Assembly: GCA_964590435.1 (NCBI GenBank)
Contig: CAZPWT010000008.1
Span: 1 to 64,000 of the forward strand
Origin: WSZJ01 sp964590435
Lineage (GTDB): Bacteria; Planctomycetota; MHYJ01; WSZJ01
Length of the DNA stretch: 64,000 nt
Direction of reading: 5' to 3'
Part shown: positions 8,720-16,527 of the stretch, in pieces
Numbering within the stretch: the stretch's first letter is position 1
How the letters are laid out: the number at the start of each line of letters is the position of its first letter
Made by a program: the position numbers and the translations under genes
The notes under the pieces: generated by a model
The model's database searches: none
The model's input: only the letters and a program-made list of their open reading frames with translations
What the model was told of the DNA's origin: nothing

Positions 8720-8895
8720 AAACGGCAACGACAAGAGTGCAAATTCCAAGGAAACGGCAACTTCAAACGGTCAACTTCAAGGGGCACGGAACGGGGGTTT
8801 GGGGCGCGAGAAAGGCCTTCTAACCCCGGCTTGAAGTTGTCCCTTTGTAGTTCGCCCTTTACTTGAAGATTCGCCTTTTTGTGGTTGCCGTTTCC
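8720..8895. repeat. Intergenic inverted repeat family, copy C
   Basis: 176 bp between two genes on the same strand. The left arm is GAAACGGCAACGACAAG..., and the complement of the right arm is GAAACGGCAACCACAAA...; both continue with TTCCAAG/TTCAAGT and AACTTCAAACGG/AACTACAAAGGG-type units. The centre (about 55 bases) is unrelated to that of other copies. It occupies most of the gap between the HEAT-repeat and kinase genes. Confidence 0.88.
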
Positions 8896-8951
8896 GGGGC
8901 CGTTCCCGGCGCTGTTCACCAGCGCCCGCACCCTCTAAAGTAACGCTCTCC

Positions 8952-11777
8952 ATGGCGACCGCCGACAAAGCGTTCTGCACCCGCTGCGGGCTCCCGATCG
9001 AGCCGGGGTCGACGCTGTCGCTCTGCGGGCTGTGCCGCGCAGTGCAGACGCCGCCGACGCAGACGGGACAGGGCGAAACCGGCGCGGGCGAATCCCCGGC
9101 CGACGGCTCCGCCGAGGAACCCCTTCCCCGCCAGGTCGGCGGGCACGACATCCTCGGCGTGCTGGGAGTGGGCGGGATGGGGACGGTCTACCTCGCGATG
9201 GAACCGGGGTTCGACCGGCTGGTCGCGCTCAAGGTGCCGCGCTCGAAGATCGGCGACCGCATCTCGCGCAAGCTGCTCGACGAGGCCGTGGTGACCGGGC
9301 GGCTCGCGCACCCCGGGATCGTGCCGGTGTACCGCATCGGCGAGGACCCTGTGCACGGGCCGTGGTACTCGATGAAGCGCGTCGAGGGCCGCGCGCTGTC
9401 GAGCGTGATCGCGGGGCTGCGCGAAAACCGCGCGGAGGACCTCGAGAAGTACACGCTCCCGGTGCTGCTCGGGATTTTCCTGCGGGCGTGCGAAGCGATC
9501 GCGTTCGCGCACCACCACACCATCGTCCACCGCGACCTGAAGCCCGGGAACATCATGCTGGGGGAGTTCGGCGAAGTGCTGGTGCTGGACTGGGGGCTGG
9601 CGAAGAAGCTCGGGGACAACGAGCCGGGAGGCGGGAAGGCCTCGACGACGAAGTTCTACCAGGCGCCGGGGGCCGAGTCGCCGGGGTCGGACACTTCTGC
9701 CCTTTCTCGCGACGGGCAGATCATCGGCACGCCGGCGTACATGGCGCCGGAGCAGGCGCGCGGCGTCGCGGACGAGATCGGGCTCGCTTCGGACGTCTAC
9801 TCTCTCGGCGCGATCCTCTACGAGCTTCTCGCGCGCTGCTCCCCCGTCGACGCCGCGACGACGCAGGACGCGCTCCAGAAGGTCATCGCGGGCCAGCTCG
9901 TCCCGCTCGAAAAACGCCCGCACGGCCGCTCGGCGCCACGGGCGCTGGTGACGCTGGTCGAGAAATGCCTCGCGCTCAACCCCGCGGACCGGCCGCCGTC
10001 GGCCCGCGAGGTCGCGCGCGCGATCGAGGACTTCCTCGGCGGCCGCGCGCCGTGGCGCCCGGCGGCCGAAGGCGGCAAGGCGAACTGGCAGGCGCCGGCG
10101 GGCAAGTGGGACGTCGGGGCGGACTCGCTGACGTGCCTCGCGGGCCCGGCGCGCGCCATCCTCGAATCGCCGCTTCCCGGCGACGTCCGCATCGCGGCGA
10201 CGGTGAGGGCGGAGGGACGCACCTCGTGGGAGATCGGCTTCTGGCTCGCGCTGCGCGGCGCGTTCAGCGTCGACGGCTACCAGATCCGGCTTGCGGGAGG
10301 CCCCGAGGCGCGCGTGGAGTTCGTGCGGGACGGCGTGATCGCGATCCGCCGCCTCGACCTGCGACTGTCCGCCGGCGCGGACTACGAACTCCTCGTCATG
10401 CGCGAAGGCGACCGCATCTCGCTCTTCATCAATGGCGCCCGCGCCCTCGAATACCGCGACGTCTTCCCCCTGCGCGGCAACCGCGTCGCCGTCGCCGCGG
10501 ACGGGCCCGGGATCTTCCTCCGCCGCGTCATGGTCGAGACCCGCGGCGCGCCGCTCCAGCTCGCGTTCCTCGCCCTCCCCGACAAGCTCTTCCAGCTCGG
10601 CCAGCTCACCGAGGCCCGCGAACTCTACCGCGAGCTCGCGCTGTCGCACCCCGACCGCGACGAGGGGCTCATCGCCCGCTACAAGTCCGCGCTTTGCTCG
10701 ATCGAGCTCGGCGAAAACGACGCCGCCCTCGAGGAACTCCGCCAGCTCGAGGGCACGACCCTCGAGGCCCTCTCCGCGCTCGGCCGTGCCCGCCTCGGCT
10801 TCCGCTCCAAGAACATCATGGAAGCCTGGGAAGCCCTCCGCGACGGCTGCCGCCGCTTCGTCGACGCCCCCGTCCGCGTCGAGATCTGGACTCTGCTCAT
10901 GACGACGGCCGACCGCGTGAGCCGCGAGTCCGCCGAGCTCGGCGCTTCCCTTTATGAACAGCTCCTGCGCGAACCCTGGCTCGAACCGCACGAAACCGGC
11001 CAGGTCATCTCCGAGCTTATGGCGCTGGCCGGCCTCATGGGCGGCAAGCCGAAGATCCGCGCCGAGTCGCTCCGGATCCTCTCCGTCTACCCGCACAACG
11101 TCCCGGTCCGCCTCGAGTGCCACACGGCGCTCGCCCGCGCCGGGATGACGCCGGCTCTCGTCCAGGGGTCGCGGCTCGCGTTGCACGCGACGCTCGCCCT
11201 CGGCGCCCGCCTCGGCAAACGCGACCGCTGGCGCGTCATCCTCTGGCTCTGCGAAACCCTGATCGCTTCCGGCGAACTCGAGAACGCCCGCCGCTGGCTG
11301 TCGGTCGTCATGAAGGAAACGCCGCACCCTTCGGTCGAGGGCGCCTGGGCCCGCAACTGGCTCGCGCTGTGCTGGATCGTGGGAAGCGGCCCGCAGGAGG
11401 CGCTGACGTCGCTGGCGTCGCACTCGAAGGAGTACTCGGCGACGCCGCAGCCGCAGCACCTGATCGGGGCGATCCTCGAGGCGGCGGCGCTGTCGTGGAT
11501 GGGGCTGCGCGACCGGCTGGTGCCGTCGCTGGAAGGCGAAGGCGCGCACCCGGAGTGGAAGGCCGTGATGGACGCGCTCTCCGGCCGGGAGCCGATGGAC
11601 GCGTTCAACAAGTACGCCGGCGGCCTCACTCCGAACCTCCAGGCCGAGTTCTACATCGCGGGCGCCGAGCTGCAGATGGCCCGCCAGCGCGACGCCTCGG
11701 CGACGAGTCTCCGCCGCCAGGCGCTTTCCGTCGGCGGCGAAAGGGAATTCGTGAGGAAGCTGGCGAGCGCAAGGTAA
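8952..11777 (+). CDS. Serine/threonine protein kinase with zinc ribbon, LamG-like and TPR-like regions
   Basis: 941 residues. The N-terminal zinc ribbon has C9/C12 and C25/C28. The Hanks-type kinase domain (about 64-350) has the Gly loop GVGGMG, catalytic Lys94, HRDLKPGN (Asp195), DWG in place of DFG (Asp213), and GTPAYMAPEQA. After the kinase comes a beta-sandwich resembling LamG/concanavalin folds (WEIGFWLALRG ... LFINGARALEYRD, about 370-530), then an alpha-helical TPR-like tail. The architecture is typical of planctomycete kinases. No membrane segment is evident. The start ATG lacks a strong ribosome binding site. The next gene is a paralogue with the same layout. Confidence 0.9.
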   Translation: MATADKAFCTRCGLPIEPGSTLSLCGLCRAVQTPPTQTGQGETGAGESPADGSAEEPLPRQVGGHDILGVLGVGGMGTVYLAMEPGFDRLVALKVPRSKIGDRISRKLLDEAVVTGRLAHPGIVPVYRIGEDPVHGPWYSMKRVEGRALSSVIAGLRENRAEDLEKYTLPVLLGIFLRACEAIAFAHHHTIVHRDLKPGNIMLGEFGEVLVLDWGLAKKLGDNEPGGGKASTTKFYQAPGAESPGSDTSALSRDGQIIGTPAYMAPEQARGVADEIGLASDVYSLGAILYELLARCSPVDAATTQDALQKVIAGQLVPLEKRPHGRSAPRALVTLVEKCLALNPADRPPSAREVARAIEDFLGGRAPWRPAAEGGKANWQAPAGKWDVGADSLTCLAGPARAILESPLPGDVRIAATVRAEGRTSWEIGFWLALRGAFSVDGYQIRLAGGPEARVEFVRDGVIAIRRLDLRLSAGADYELLVMREGDRISLFINGARALEYRDVFPLRGNRVAVAADGPGIFLRRVMVETRGAPLQLAFLALPDKLFQLGQLTEARELYRELALSHPDRDEGLIARYKSALCSIELGENDAALEELRQLEGTTLEALSALGRARLGFRSKNIMEAWEALRDGCRRFVDAPVRVEIWTLLMTTADRVSRESAELGASLYEQLLREPWLEPHETGQVISELMALAGLMGGKPKIRAESLRILSVYPHNVPVRLECHTALARAGMTPALVQGSRLALHATLALGARLGKRDRWRVILWLCETLIASGELENARRWLSVVMKETPHPSVEGAWARNWLALCWIVGSGPQEALTSLASHSKEYSATPQPQHLIGAILEAAALSWMGLRDRLVPSLEGEGAHPEWKAVMDALSGREPMDAFNKYAGGLTPNLQAEFYIAGAELQMARQRDASATSLRRQALSVGGEREFVRKLASAR

Positions 11778-11850
11778 CCGCGCGAAGACAATTCGGGATG
11801 CACGGATGCGATAATCCGCGCCACACCGTGGTGCCCTGGGGGAACGAGGC

Positions 11851-14640
11851 TTGTCCGGAACCGTCCACTGCTGTCCGCAATGCGGCGCCGAACTCCCGGC
11901 CGGGGAGCCGTCGCGCCTCTGCGACCGCTGCCAGCCGCCGTCGGCGGCGAAACCCGCGACCGTCCCCCCCGTCGCCGTGGCCATGCCCCAGGGCCAGCCG
12001 TCGCGCATCGGCAACTACGACATCCTCTCCGTCCTCGGCGAGGGCGGCATGGGCACCGTCTACCTCGCCCACGACCCCGTCCTCGACCGCGACGTCGCCC
12101 TCAAGGTCCTCCGCCCCGACGTCTTCTCCGCCGAATTCGCCGAGCGCCTCTCCGAGGAAGCCATCGTCACCGGCCGCCTCGCCCACCCCGGCATCGTCCC
12201 CGTCCACCAGCTCGGCTACGACAAGACCTGGGGACCGTGGTACACGATGAAGCTCGTCCAGGGCCGCCCCCTCTCCGACATCCTCGAGGGTCTCCGCGAC
12301 CGCAAGCCGCGCGAAGAAGAAGCCTGGCCCCTGACCGCCCTCCTCGGCGCCTTCGCCCGCGTCTGCGAGGCGATCGCGTTCTCGCACTTCAATGACGTCG
12401 TCCACCGCGACCTCAAGCCCGGCAACATCATGCTGGGAGAGTTCGGCGAAGTTCTCGTGCTCGATTGGGGACTCGCAAGGACGCTCGGCGAGAAGCGCAA
12501 GCGCGGGGAGACCAAGCAGATCGTCGCGCCCGCCGAGGGCGGCCTGACGCGCGACGGGATCATCGTCGGCACCCCGGGCTACATGTCCCCCGAGCAGGCC
12601 GCCGGCATGGGCACGCTCGTCGGCCCCCCCAGCGACGTCTACTCCCTCGGCACCATCCTCTACGAAATCCTCACCCTCCAGCCCCCCGTCGATACCAGCG
12701 ACCCCGACGAAGCCCTTCGCGCCACCCTCAAGGCCGAGATCATCCCCGTCCACAAGCGCGGGCCGGGACGCTTCGCTCCCCGCGCCCTGTGCCAGATCGT
12801 CGAGCACGCGATGGACGCGGATCCGGCGAAGCGCTACCCGACGGCGCGGGAACTGGCGCGGGCGGTGGACGAGTTCCTCGCGGGGCGGGTCCCGTGGCGC
12901 GACGTCTCCGAGGGCAAGGGGGCGGAGGCGTGGGACCAGGTGAGCGGCCGCTGGGCGCGCAAGGGCCGCGACCTCGTCTGCGCCGGCGGCCAGTCCGCGC
13001 GCGTCGTCGCCGTCCCGCGCGTCACCGGCGACATCCGGCTCGAGTTCACGCTGTCGGCCGACGTCGACCGCAGCACCTGGGAAGCCTCCGTCTGGCTCGC
13101 CATCCGCGGCGGGTTCTCCCTCGAGGGCTACCAGATCCGCCTCGCCGCCGGCCCCGAGGGCCGCGTCGAGCTCATCCGCCACGGCGTCGCCGCCGTCCGC
13201 CGCCTCGACGTCCGCCTCGCCGCCCGCACGCGCTACCGCATCCTCGTCCTCCGCGAAGGCGACCGCATCTCCCTCACCATCAACGGCGTCCGCGCCCTCG
13301 AGTACCGCGACCTCTTCCCCCTCCGCGGCGACCGCGTCGGCCTCTCCTGCGACGACGAGGGCGCTTCCTTCCGCGACGTCAAGCTCGAGGGGCGCGGCGC
13401 CCCGCTCCAGCTCACGTTCCTCGCGCTGCCCGACAAGCTCTACCAGCTCGGGAAAATCGCGGAGGCCCGCGAGATGTACCGCGAGATGGGGGAGACGCAC
13501 CCCGACCGCGAAGAAGGCCTGCTCGCGCACTACAAGGCCGCGCTCTGCTCGATCGAGCTCGGCGAACGGCTCGAGGCGCTGGAAGCGCTTCGGAAACTCG
13601 ACGGGACGCCGCTGGAGGCGGTCATCCCGCTCGGGCAGGCGCGCCTCGAGCTGAAGGCGGGGAACAACTACGACGCGGTCGTGGCGCTGCAGGAGGGGTG
13701 CCAGCGCTACCCCGGCGACCCGGTGCGCATCGAGCTCTGGACGCTGCTGCTGGAGACGATCGACCGCATGGAGCGCGAGTCCCCCGACCGCGCCGCCGCG
13801 ATGTACCAGGAGCTCCTCCGGCAGCGCTGGCTCGACGCCGTCGAGGCCGCCCAGGTCTGCGCGGAAATGCTGCGCCTCTGCGGCACTCTCGGCGGCCCGG
13901 CCCGCGTCCGCGACGAGGCGACCCGCCAGCTCGCGCGCGAGAAGTTCGCCGTCGAGGTCCGCATGGAATGCCACGCCGCCCTCGCCCGCGCCGGCGTCAC
14001 CCCGGACCTCATCGCCCGCTGCCGCACCGAGCTCCAGGAAACCCTCCAGCTCAGCGTCAACCTCGCCGCACGCGACCGCTGGCTCACCATGCTCCGCCTC
14101 TCCGAAACCCAGATCGCCGAGGGCGACCTCCGCGCCGCCCGCGCTTCCCTCACCGTCGTCATCGGCGGCGCCGCGCACCCCTCCAACGAAGGCGCCTGGG
14201 CCCGCAACTGGCTCGCGCTCGTGGCGCTCCTCGACGGCAACCCGACGGAAGCGCTGTCGATCCTCGAGCGTGAAGCGGCGGCGTACGCGGCGAGCAAGTC
14301 GCTGCAGGAGCTGTTCCGGGTGCTGCTCGAGTGCGCGGCGCTGGCGGGGATGAACCGGGCGGAGGACGCGATCGTGCGGCTCGCGGAGACGGTGGCGGCG
14401 GTACCGGAGTGGTCGCCGGTCGCGGGCGTCATTGCGGGCTCGGAGCCGCTCGAGTCGCTCTGGTCCTTCGCGACCAGCATGTCCCCCAACCTCGCCGCGG
14501 AACTCTACCTGCTCATGGCCGAGGTCTTCGCCGGCCGCCGCCAGCTCTCCAAGGCGACCCAGCTCCGCGCCCGCGCGATCCAGGTCGGGGCGGGAAGGGC
14601 GCTGGCGCTGTTCCTGGTCTCTCGCCGGGCTTCCAGATAA
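11851..14640 (+). CDS. Serine/threonine protein kinase, paralogue of the preceding gene
   Basis: 929 residues, co-linear with the upstream kinase across its whole length. The zinc ribbon includes C8/C11 and C24/C27. The kinase domain has GEGGMG, Lys85, HRDLKPGN, DWGLAR and GTPGYMSPEQA. The LamG-like region (WEASVWLAIRG ... LTINGVRALEYRD) and the helical tail both match the paralogue. The start is TTG at 11851, chosen because it begins the zinc ribbon. The 73-base gap suggests co-transcription after a tandem duplication. Divergence is strongest in the spacer after the ribbon and in the C-terminal helices, so the two may answer to different partners. Confidence 0.9.
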   Translation: MSGTVHCCPQCGAELPAGEPSRLCDRCQPPSAAKPATVPPVAVAMPQGQPSRIGNYDILSVLGEGGMGTVYLAHDPVLDRDVALKVLRPDVFSAEFAERLSEEAIVTGRLAHPGIVPVHQLGYDKTWGPWYTMKLVQGRPLSDILEGLRDRKPREEEAWPLTALLGAFARVCEAIAFSHFNDVVHRDLKPGNIMLGEFGEVLVLDWGLARTLGEKRKRGETKQIVAPAEGGLTRDGIIVGTPGYMSPEQAAGMGTLVGPPSDVYSLGTILYEILTLQPPVDTSDPDEALRATLKAEIIPVHKRGPGRFAPRALCQIVEHAMDADPAKRYPTARELARAVDEFLAGRVPWRDVSEGKGAEAWDQVSGRWARKGRDLVCAGGQSARVVAVPRVTGDIRLEFTLSADVDRSTWEASVWLAIRGGFSLEGYQIRLAAGPEGRVELIRHGVAAVRRLDVRLAARTRYRILVLREGDRISLTINGVRALEYRDLFPLRGDRVGLSCDDEGASFRDVKLEGRGAPLQLTFLALPDKLYQLGKIAEAREMYREMGETHPDREEGLLAHYKAALCSIELGERLEALEALRKLDGTPLEAVIPLGQARLELKAGNNYDAVVALQEGCQRYPGDPVRIELWTLLLETIDRMERESPDRAAAMYQELLRQRWLDAVEAAQVCAEMLRLCGTLGGPARVRDEATRQLAREKFAVEVRMECHAALARAGVTPDLIARCRTELQETLQLSVNLAARDRWLTMLRLSETQIAEGDLRAARASLTVVIGGAAHPSNEGAWARNWLALVALLDGNPTEALSILEREAAAYAASKSLQELFRVLLECAALAGMNRAEDAIVRLAETVAAVPEWSPVAGVIAGSEPLESLWSFATSMSPNLAAELYLLMAEVFAGRRQLSKATQLRARAIQVGAGRALALFLVSRRASR

Positions 14641-14654
14641 CTAACGGCCCGACG

Positions 14655-14912
14655 CTAGGCCCAGCCGCCGTGCCGCTCGAGCCGCACCTTGCGGCGGTAC
14701 TGGCGCCACGCGAGCGTCCCCAGCCCGGCCATCAGCACGTACGGCACAACCATCATCAGCGCCGTCCCGCGCCGGAATCCGGGGGTCTGCTCGGGATCAA
14801 CCTGATCCTCGCCCGGCTGCGCCTGCTTTCAGCACGACCCGGCCCGCGCTTCCGGCGAGAACGCCAGGAAGAGCGCGAGGACGAAGGCCGAACCGAAGAG
14901 GAGACGCTTCAT
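14655..14912 (-). CDS. Candidate selenoprotein: small membrane protein with in-frame UGA after Cys27
   Basis: 86 codons if UGA at 14829-14831 is read through. The predicted protein has a signal peptide (MKRLLFGSAFVLALFLAFSPEARA), then G-S-C-U-K at residues 25-29, a short polar linker (QAQPGEDQVDPEQTPGF), one membrane helix (TALMMVVPYVLMAGLGTLAW) and a basic tail ending in WA-TAG. Everything after the UGA is plainly protein-like, and the signal peptide before it would be useless alone. A perfect 6-bp hairpin lies 26 bases downstream of the UGA. It is the last gene of the oxidase operon, 9 bases after the subunit IV stop. Alternatives are a nonsense mutation or a sequencing error. I read it as a periplasmic Cys-Sec redox pair near the membrane, perhaps serving oxidase copper or thiol chemistry. 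Confidence 0.65.
14794..14808 (-). promoter_or_regulatory. Putative SECIS hairpin for the oxidase-linked UGA
   Basis: In the RNA the sequence is GGAUCA-GGU-UGAUCC: a perfect 6-bp stem with a GGU loop, starting its loop 26 bases after the UGA. Bacterial SECIS elements are stem-loops a few turns downstream of UGA with a G early in the apical loop, so position and shape fit. An outer pairing CCGGG/CCCGG may extend it. It lies inside the coding frame, as bacterial SECIS elements do. Confidence 0.5.
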
Positions 14913-14921
14913 GGTGCCCCG

Positions 14922-15203
14922 CTAGAGCCCGAGCCGCCCGAGCTGCGCGTCGAAGTGGATGATGTAGAACAGCGCGAAGACGGCGATGAATCCGAGCGCG
15001 ACGCTCCAGACGAGCATCTTGCGCTCGAACTTGAGGTGCATGAAGAACATGCAGATCACGATCGACTTCACCGTGATCCCCGCGAGGAGGACGGTCTTGT
15101 TGTGGATGCTGATCATGACGACGGTCAGGATCAGGAGGAGCAACCAGGCCATCCAGTAGCCCTTGTAACCGTGGGACGCGTGCTCAGCGTGCTGTTCGCT
15201 CAT
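14922..15203 (-). CDS. Cytochrome c oxidase subunit IV (prokaryotic type)
   Basis: 93 residues, three membrane segments. It matches the small subunit IV of prokaryotic haem-copper oxidases: YWMAWLLLLILTVVMISIH, then SIVICMFFMHLKFE, then a third helix ending near FYIIHFDAQ. It stabilises the oxidase complex in the inner membrane. It lies between subunit III and the UGA-containing small protein. A paralogue occurs at 20497-20784 with the same three-helix plan and the shared IHFD motif. Confidence 0.9.
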   Translation of the reverse strand: MSEQHAEHASHGYKGYWMAWLLLLILTVVMISIHNKTVLLAGITVKSIVICMFFMHLKFERKMLVWSVALGFIAVFALFYIIHFDAQLGRLGL

Positions 15204-15215
15204 GGGTGGCGGTTC

Positions 15216-15833
15216 CTAGAGCAGGTAGAAGGTTCCGAAGACGAAGACCCAGACGAGGTCGACGAAGTGCCAGTATAGCCCTGCGAGCTCGACGCCTTCG
15301 GGACCGGATTTGCCGCGAAGGGCGTTGATGGCGGTGATGAGGAGGATGACGACGCCGGAGAGCACGTGCGAACCGTGGAAACCGGTGATCGTGAAGAAGA
15401 ACGCGGAGAACGCCGGCGCGCCCCAGGGGTTCGTGTTCAGGCGGGCGCCCTCGTGAATCAGGTGCGACCACTCCACGACCTGCATCCCGAGGAACACGAG
15501 GCCGCCGATCGCGGTGAGGATCGTGAAGTTGCAGGCCATCTTGTGATTGCCGGCTCGCGACGCCCCGACCGCCGTCGCCATCGTGGCGCTCGACGTGATC
15601 AGCACGAAGGTCATCACGGTGATGAAATTCATGCTGAAGACTTTCGAGGGGTCGGGCCAATCCGTCACCGACATCCGCACGAACCCGTACGCGGCCAGGA
15701 ACGACCCGAACAGGATCGCGTCCCCGATGATGAACCACCACATCATCAGCTTCTGCCACGTCGTGCCGTAGAACCCGGGTTCGGTATCGTCCGCCGCCCC
15801 GTGGTGATGTTCCGCCACCGCCGTCGTGCTCAT
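15216..15833 (-). CDS. ctaE: Cytochrome c oxidase subunit III
   Basis: 205 residues with about five or more membrane helices, typical of subunit III: WQKLMMWWFIIGDAILFGSFLAAYGFVR at the start and GFHGSHVLSGVVILLITA plus YWHFVDLVWVFVFGTFYLL at the end. The ATG at 15833 was chosen over an upstream in-frame ATG because TTAGGAG lies six bases before it. It functions in the inner-membrane oxidase with subunits I and II. The neighbouring gene at 15974-16525 is a second, diverged subunit III-type protein, and an 85-bp repeat separates the two. Confidence 0.93.
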   Translation of the reverse strand: MSTTAVAEHHHGAADDTEPGFYGTTWQKLMMWWFIIGDAILFGSFLAAYGFVRMSVTDWPDPSKVFSMNFITVMTFVLITSSATMATAVGASRAGNHKMACNFTILTAIGGLVFLGMQVVEWSHLIHEGARLNTNPWGAPAFSAFFFTITGFHGSHVLSGVVILLITAINALRGKSGPEGVELAGLYWHFVDLVWVFVFGTFYLL

Positions 15834-15842
15834 CGTAGCTCC

Positions 15843-15927
15843 TAAGCCGGGCCGGGGTCCGCCCTTCGACTTCCACAAGCCTCCCTCAGGCCCGGCTTAT
15901 CCTGAGCGAGCGAAGCGAGTCGAAGGA
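15843..15927. repeat. 85-bp dispersed element, copy 1
   Basis: The 11-bp arms TAAGCCGGGCC and GGCCCGGCTTA flank a variable 35-base spacer; the right arm runs on into TATCCTGAGC and ends GCGAGTCGAAGGA. The complement of 18348-18434 has the same architecture with a different spacer. This copy lies between the two subunit III-type genes, close to the ribosome binding site of the downstream one. Sequences like TATCCTGAGC...GTCGAAGGA are common interspersed intergenic repeats in many high-G+C genomes. Confidence 0.85.
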
Positions 15928-15973
15928 TCACTTACCGGGAGCACCCTGGAACCCTACCCCGGCCTGTCCCCAT

Positions 15974-16525
15974 CTAGAGAACCGAGATCAGCACCGCCAC
16001 CCACACCCAGGCGGCTCCCACCACGTGCCACCACGCCGCGCAGAGCCCCAGCGGGGCCTTCCCGGCGCGCCGGAACGCATATCCCAGCACCGTGATCCCC
16101 GCGGCGATGTGCACCGCATGGATCCCCGTCAGCATGTAGAAGAACGACGCGTGCGGGTCCGACGTCGCGAAGACGCCCTTCAGCGCAAGTTCCCGCCACG
16201 CCAACACCTGCCCCGCCACGAACACGACTCCCAGCCCGATCGTGATCCCCACCCAGCGCCGCGCCGCGGCGGGCTTCACCTTCCGCGCCGCTTCCAGCGT
16301 CACGCTGCTCAGCACGATCACCGCCGTGTTGACCCACAGGATCGGCGGCAGGGCCAGCTTCACCCAGTCCGCGCTTTCCCGCCTCACGAGGTAGGACGCC
16401 GTGAAGCAGGTGAACAGCATGATGACGCCCGCGACCATGAAGAAGGTGAGGGTCTGGAACGTATCGATGCGCCGTTCTGCGGCGATCGCGCGTTCCCACC
16501 CGTCTTCCTGCCAGGCCTGGGCCAT
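15974..16525 (-). CDS. Second haem-copper oxidase subunit III-type protein
   Basis: 183 residues. Membrane helices typical of subunit III: TFQTLTFFMVAGVIMLFTCFTASYLVRR, LWVNTAVIVLSSVTLEAA, GLGVVFVAGQVLAWREL, and FFYMLTGIHAVHIAAGITVLGYAF with a final AWWHVVGAAWVWVAVLISVL. It is shorter than classical subunit III. The ATG at 16525 lies two bases after the subunit I stop codon, so the two are translationally coupled. Two different subunit III proteins in one operon are seen in some oxidases. The longer upstream frame is a shadow of subunit I. Confidence 0.9.
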   Translation of the reverse strand: MAQAWQEDGWERAIAAERRIDTFQTLTFFMVAGVIMLFTCFTASYLVRRESADWVKLALPPILWVNTAVIVLSSVTLEAARKVKPAAARRWVGITIGLGVVFVAGQVLAWRELALKGVFATSDPHASFFYMLTGIHAVHIAAGITVLGYAFRRAGKAPLGLCAAWWHVVGAAWVWVAVLISVL

Positions 16526-16527
16526 GA

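Noticed and set aside
8916..12014. 1032-codon minus-strand frame
   Set aside because: Antisense to the serine/threonine kinase; Arg/Ala-rich and without domains.
11626..14178. 850-codon minus-strand frame opposite the second kinase
   Set aside because: Acidic low-complexity translation antisense to a gene with clear kinase motifs.
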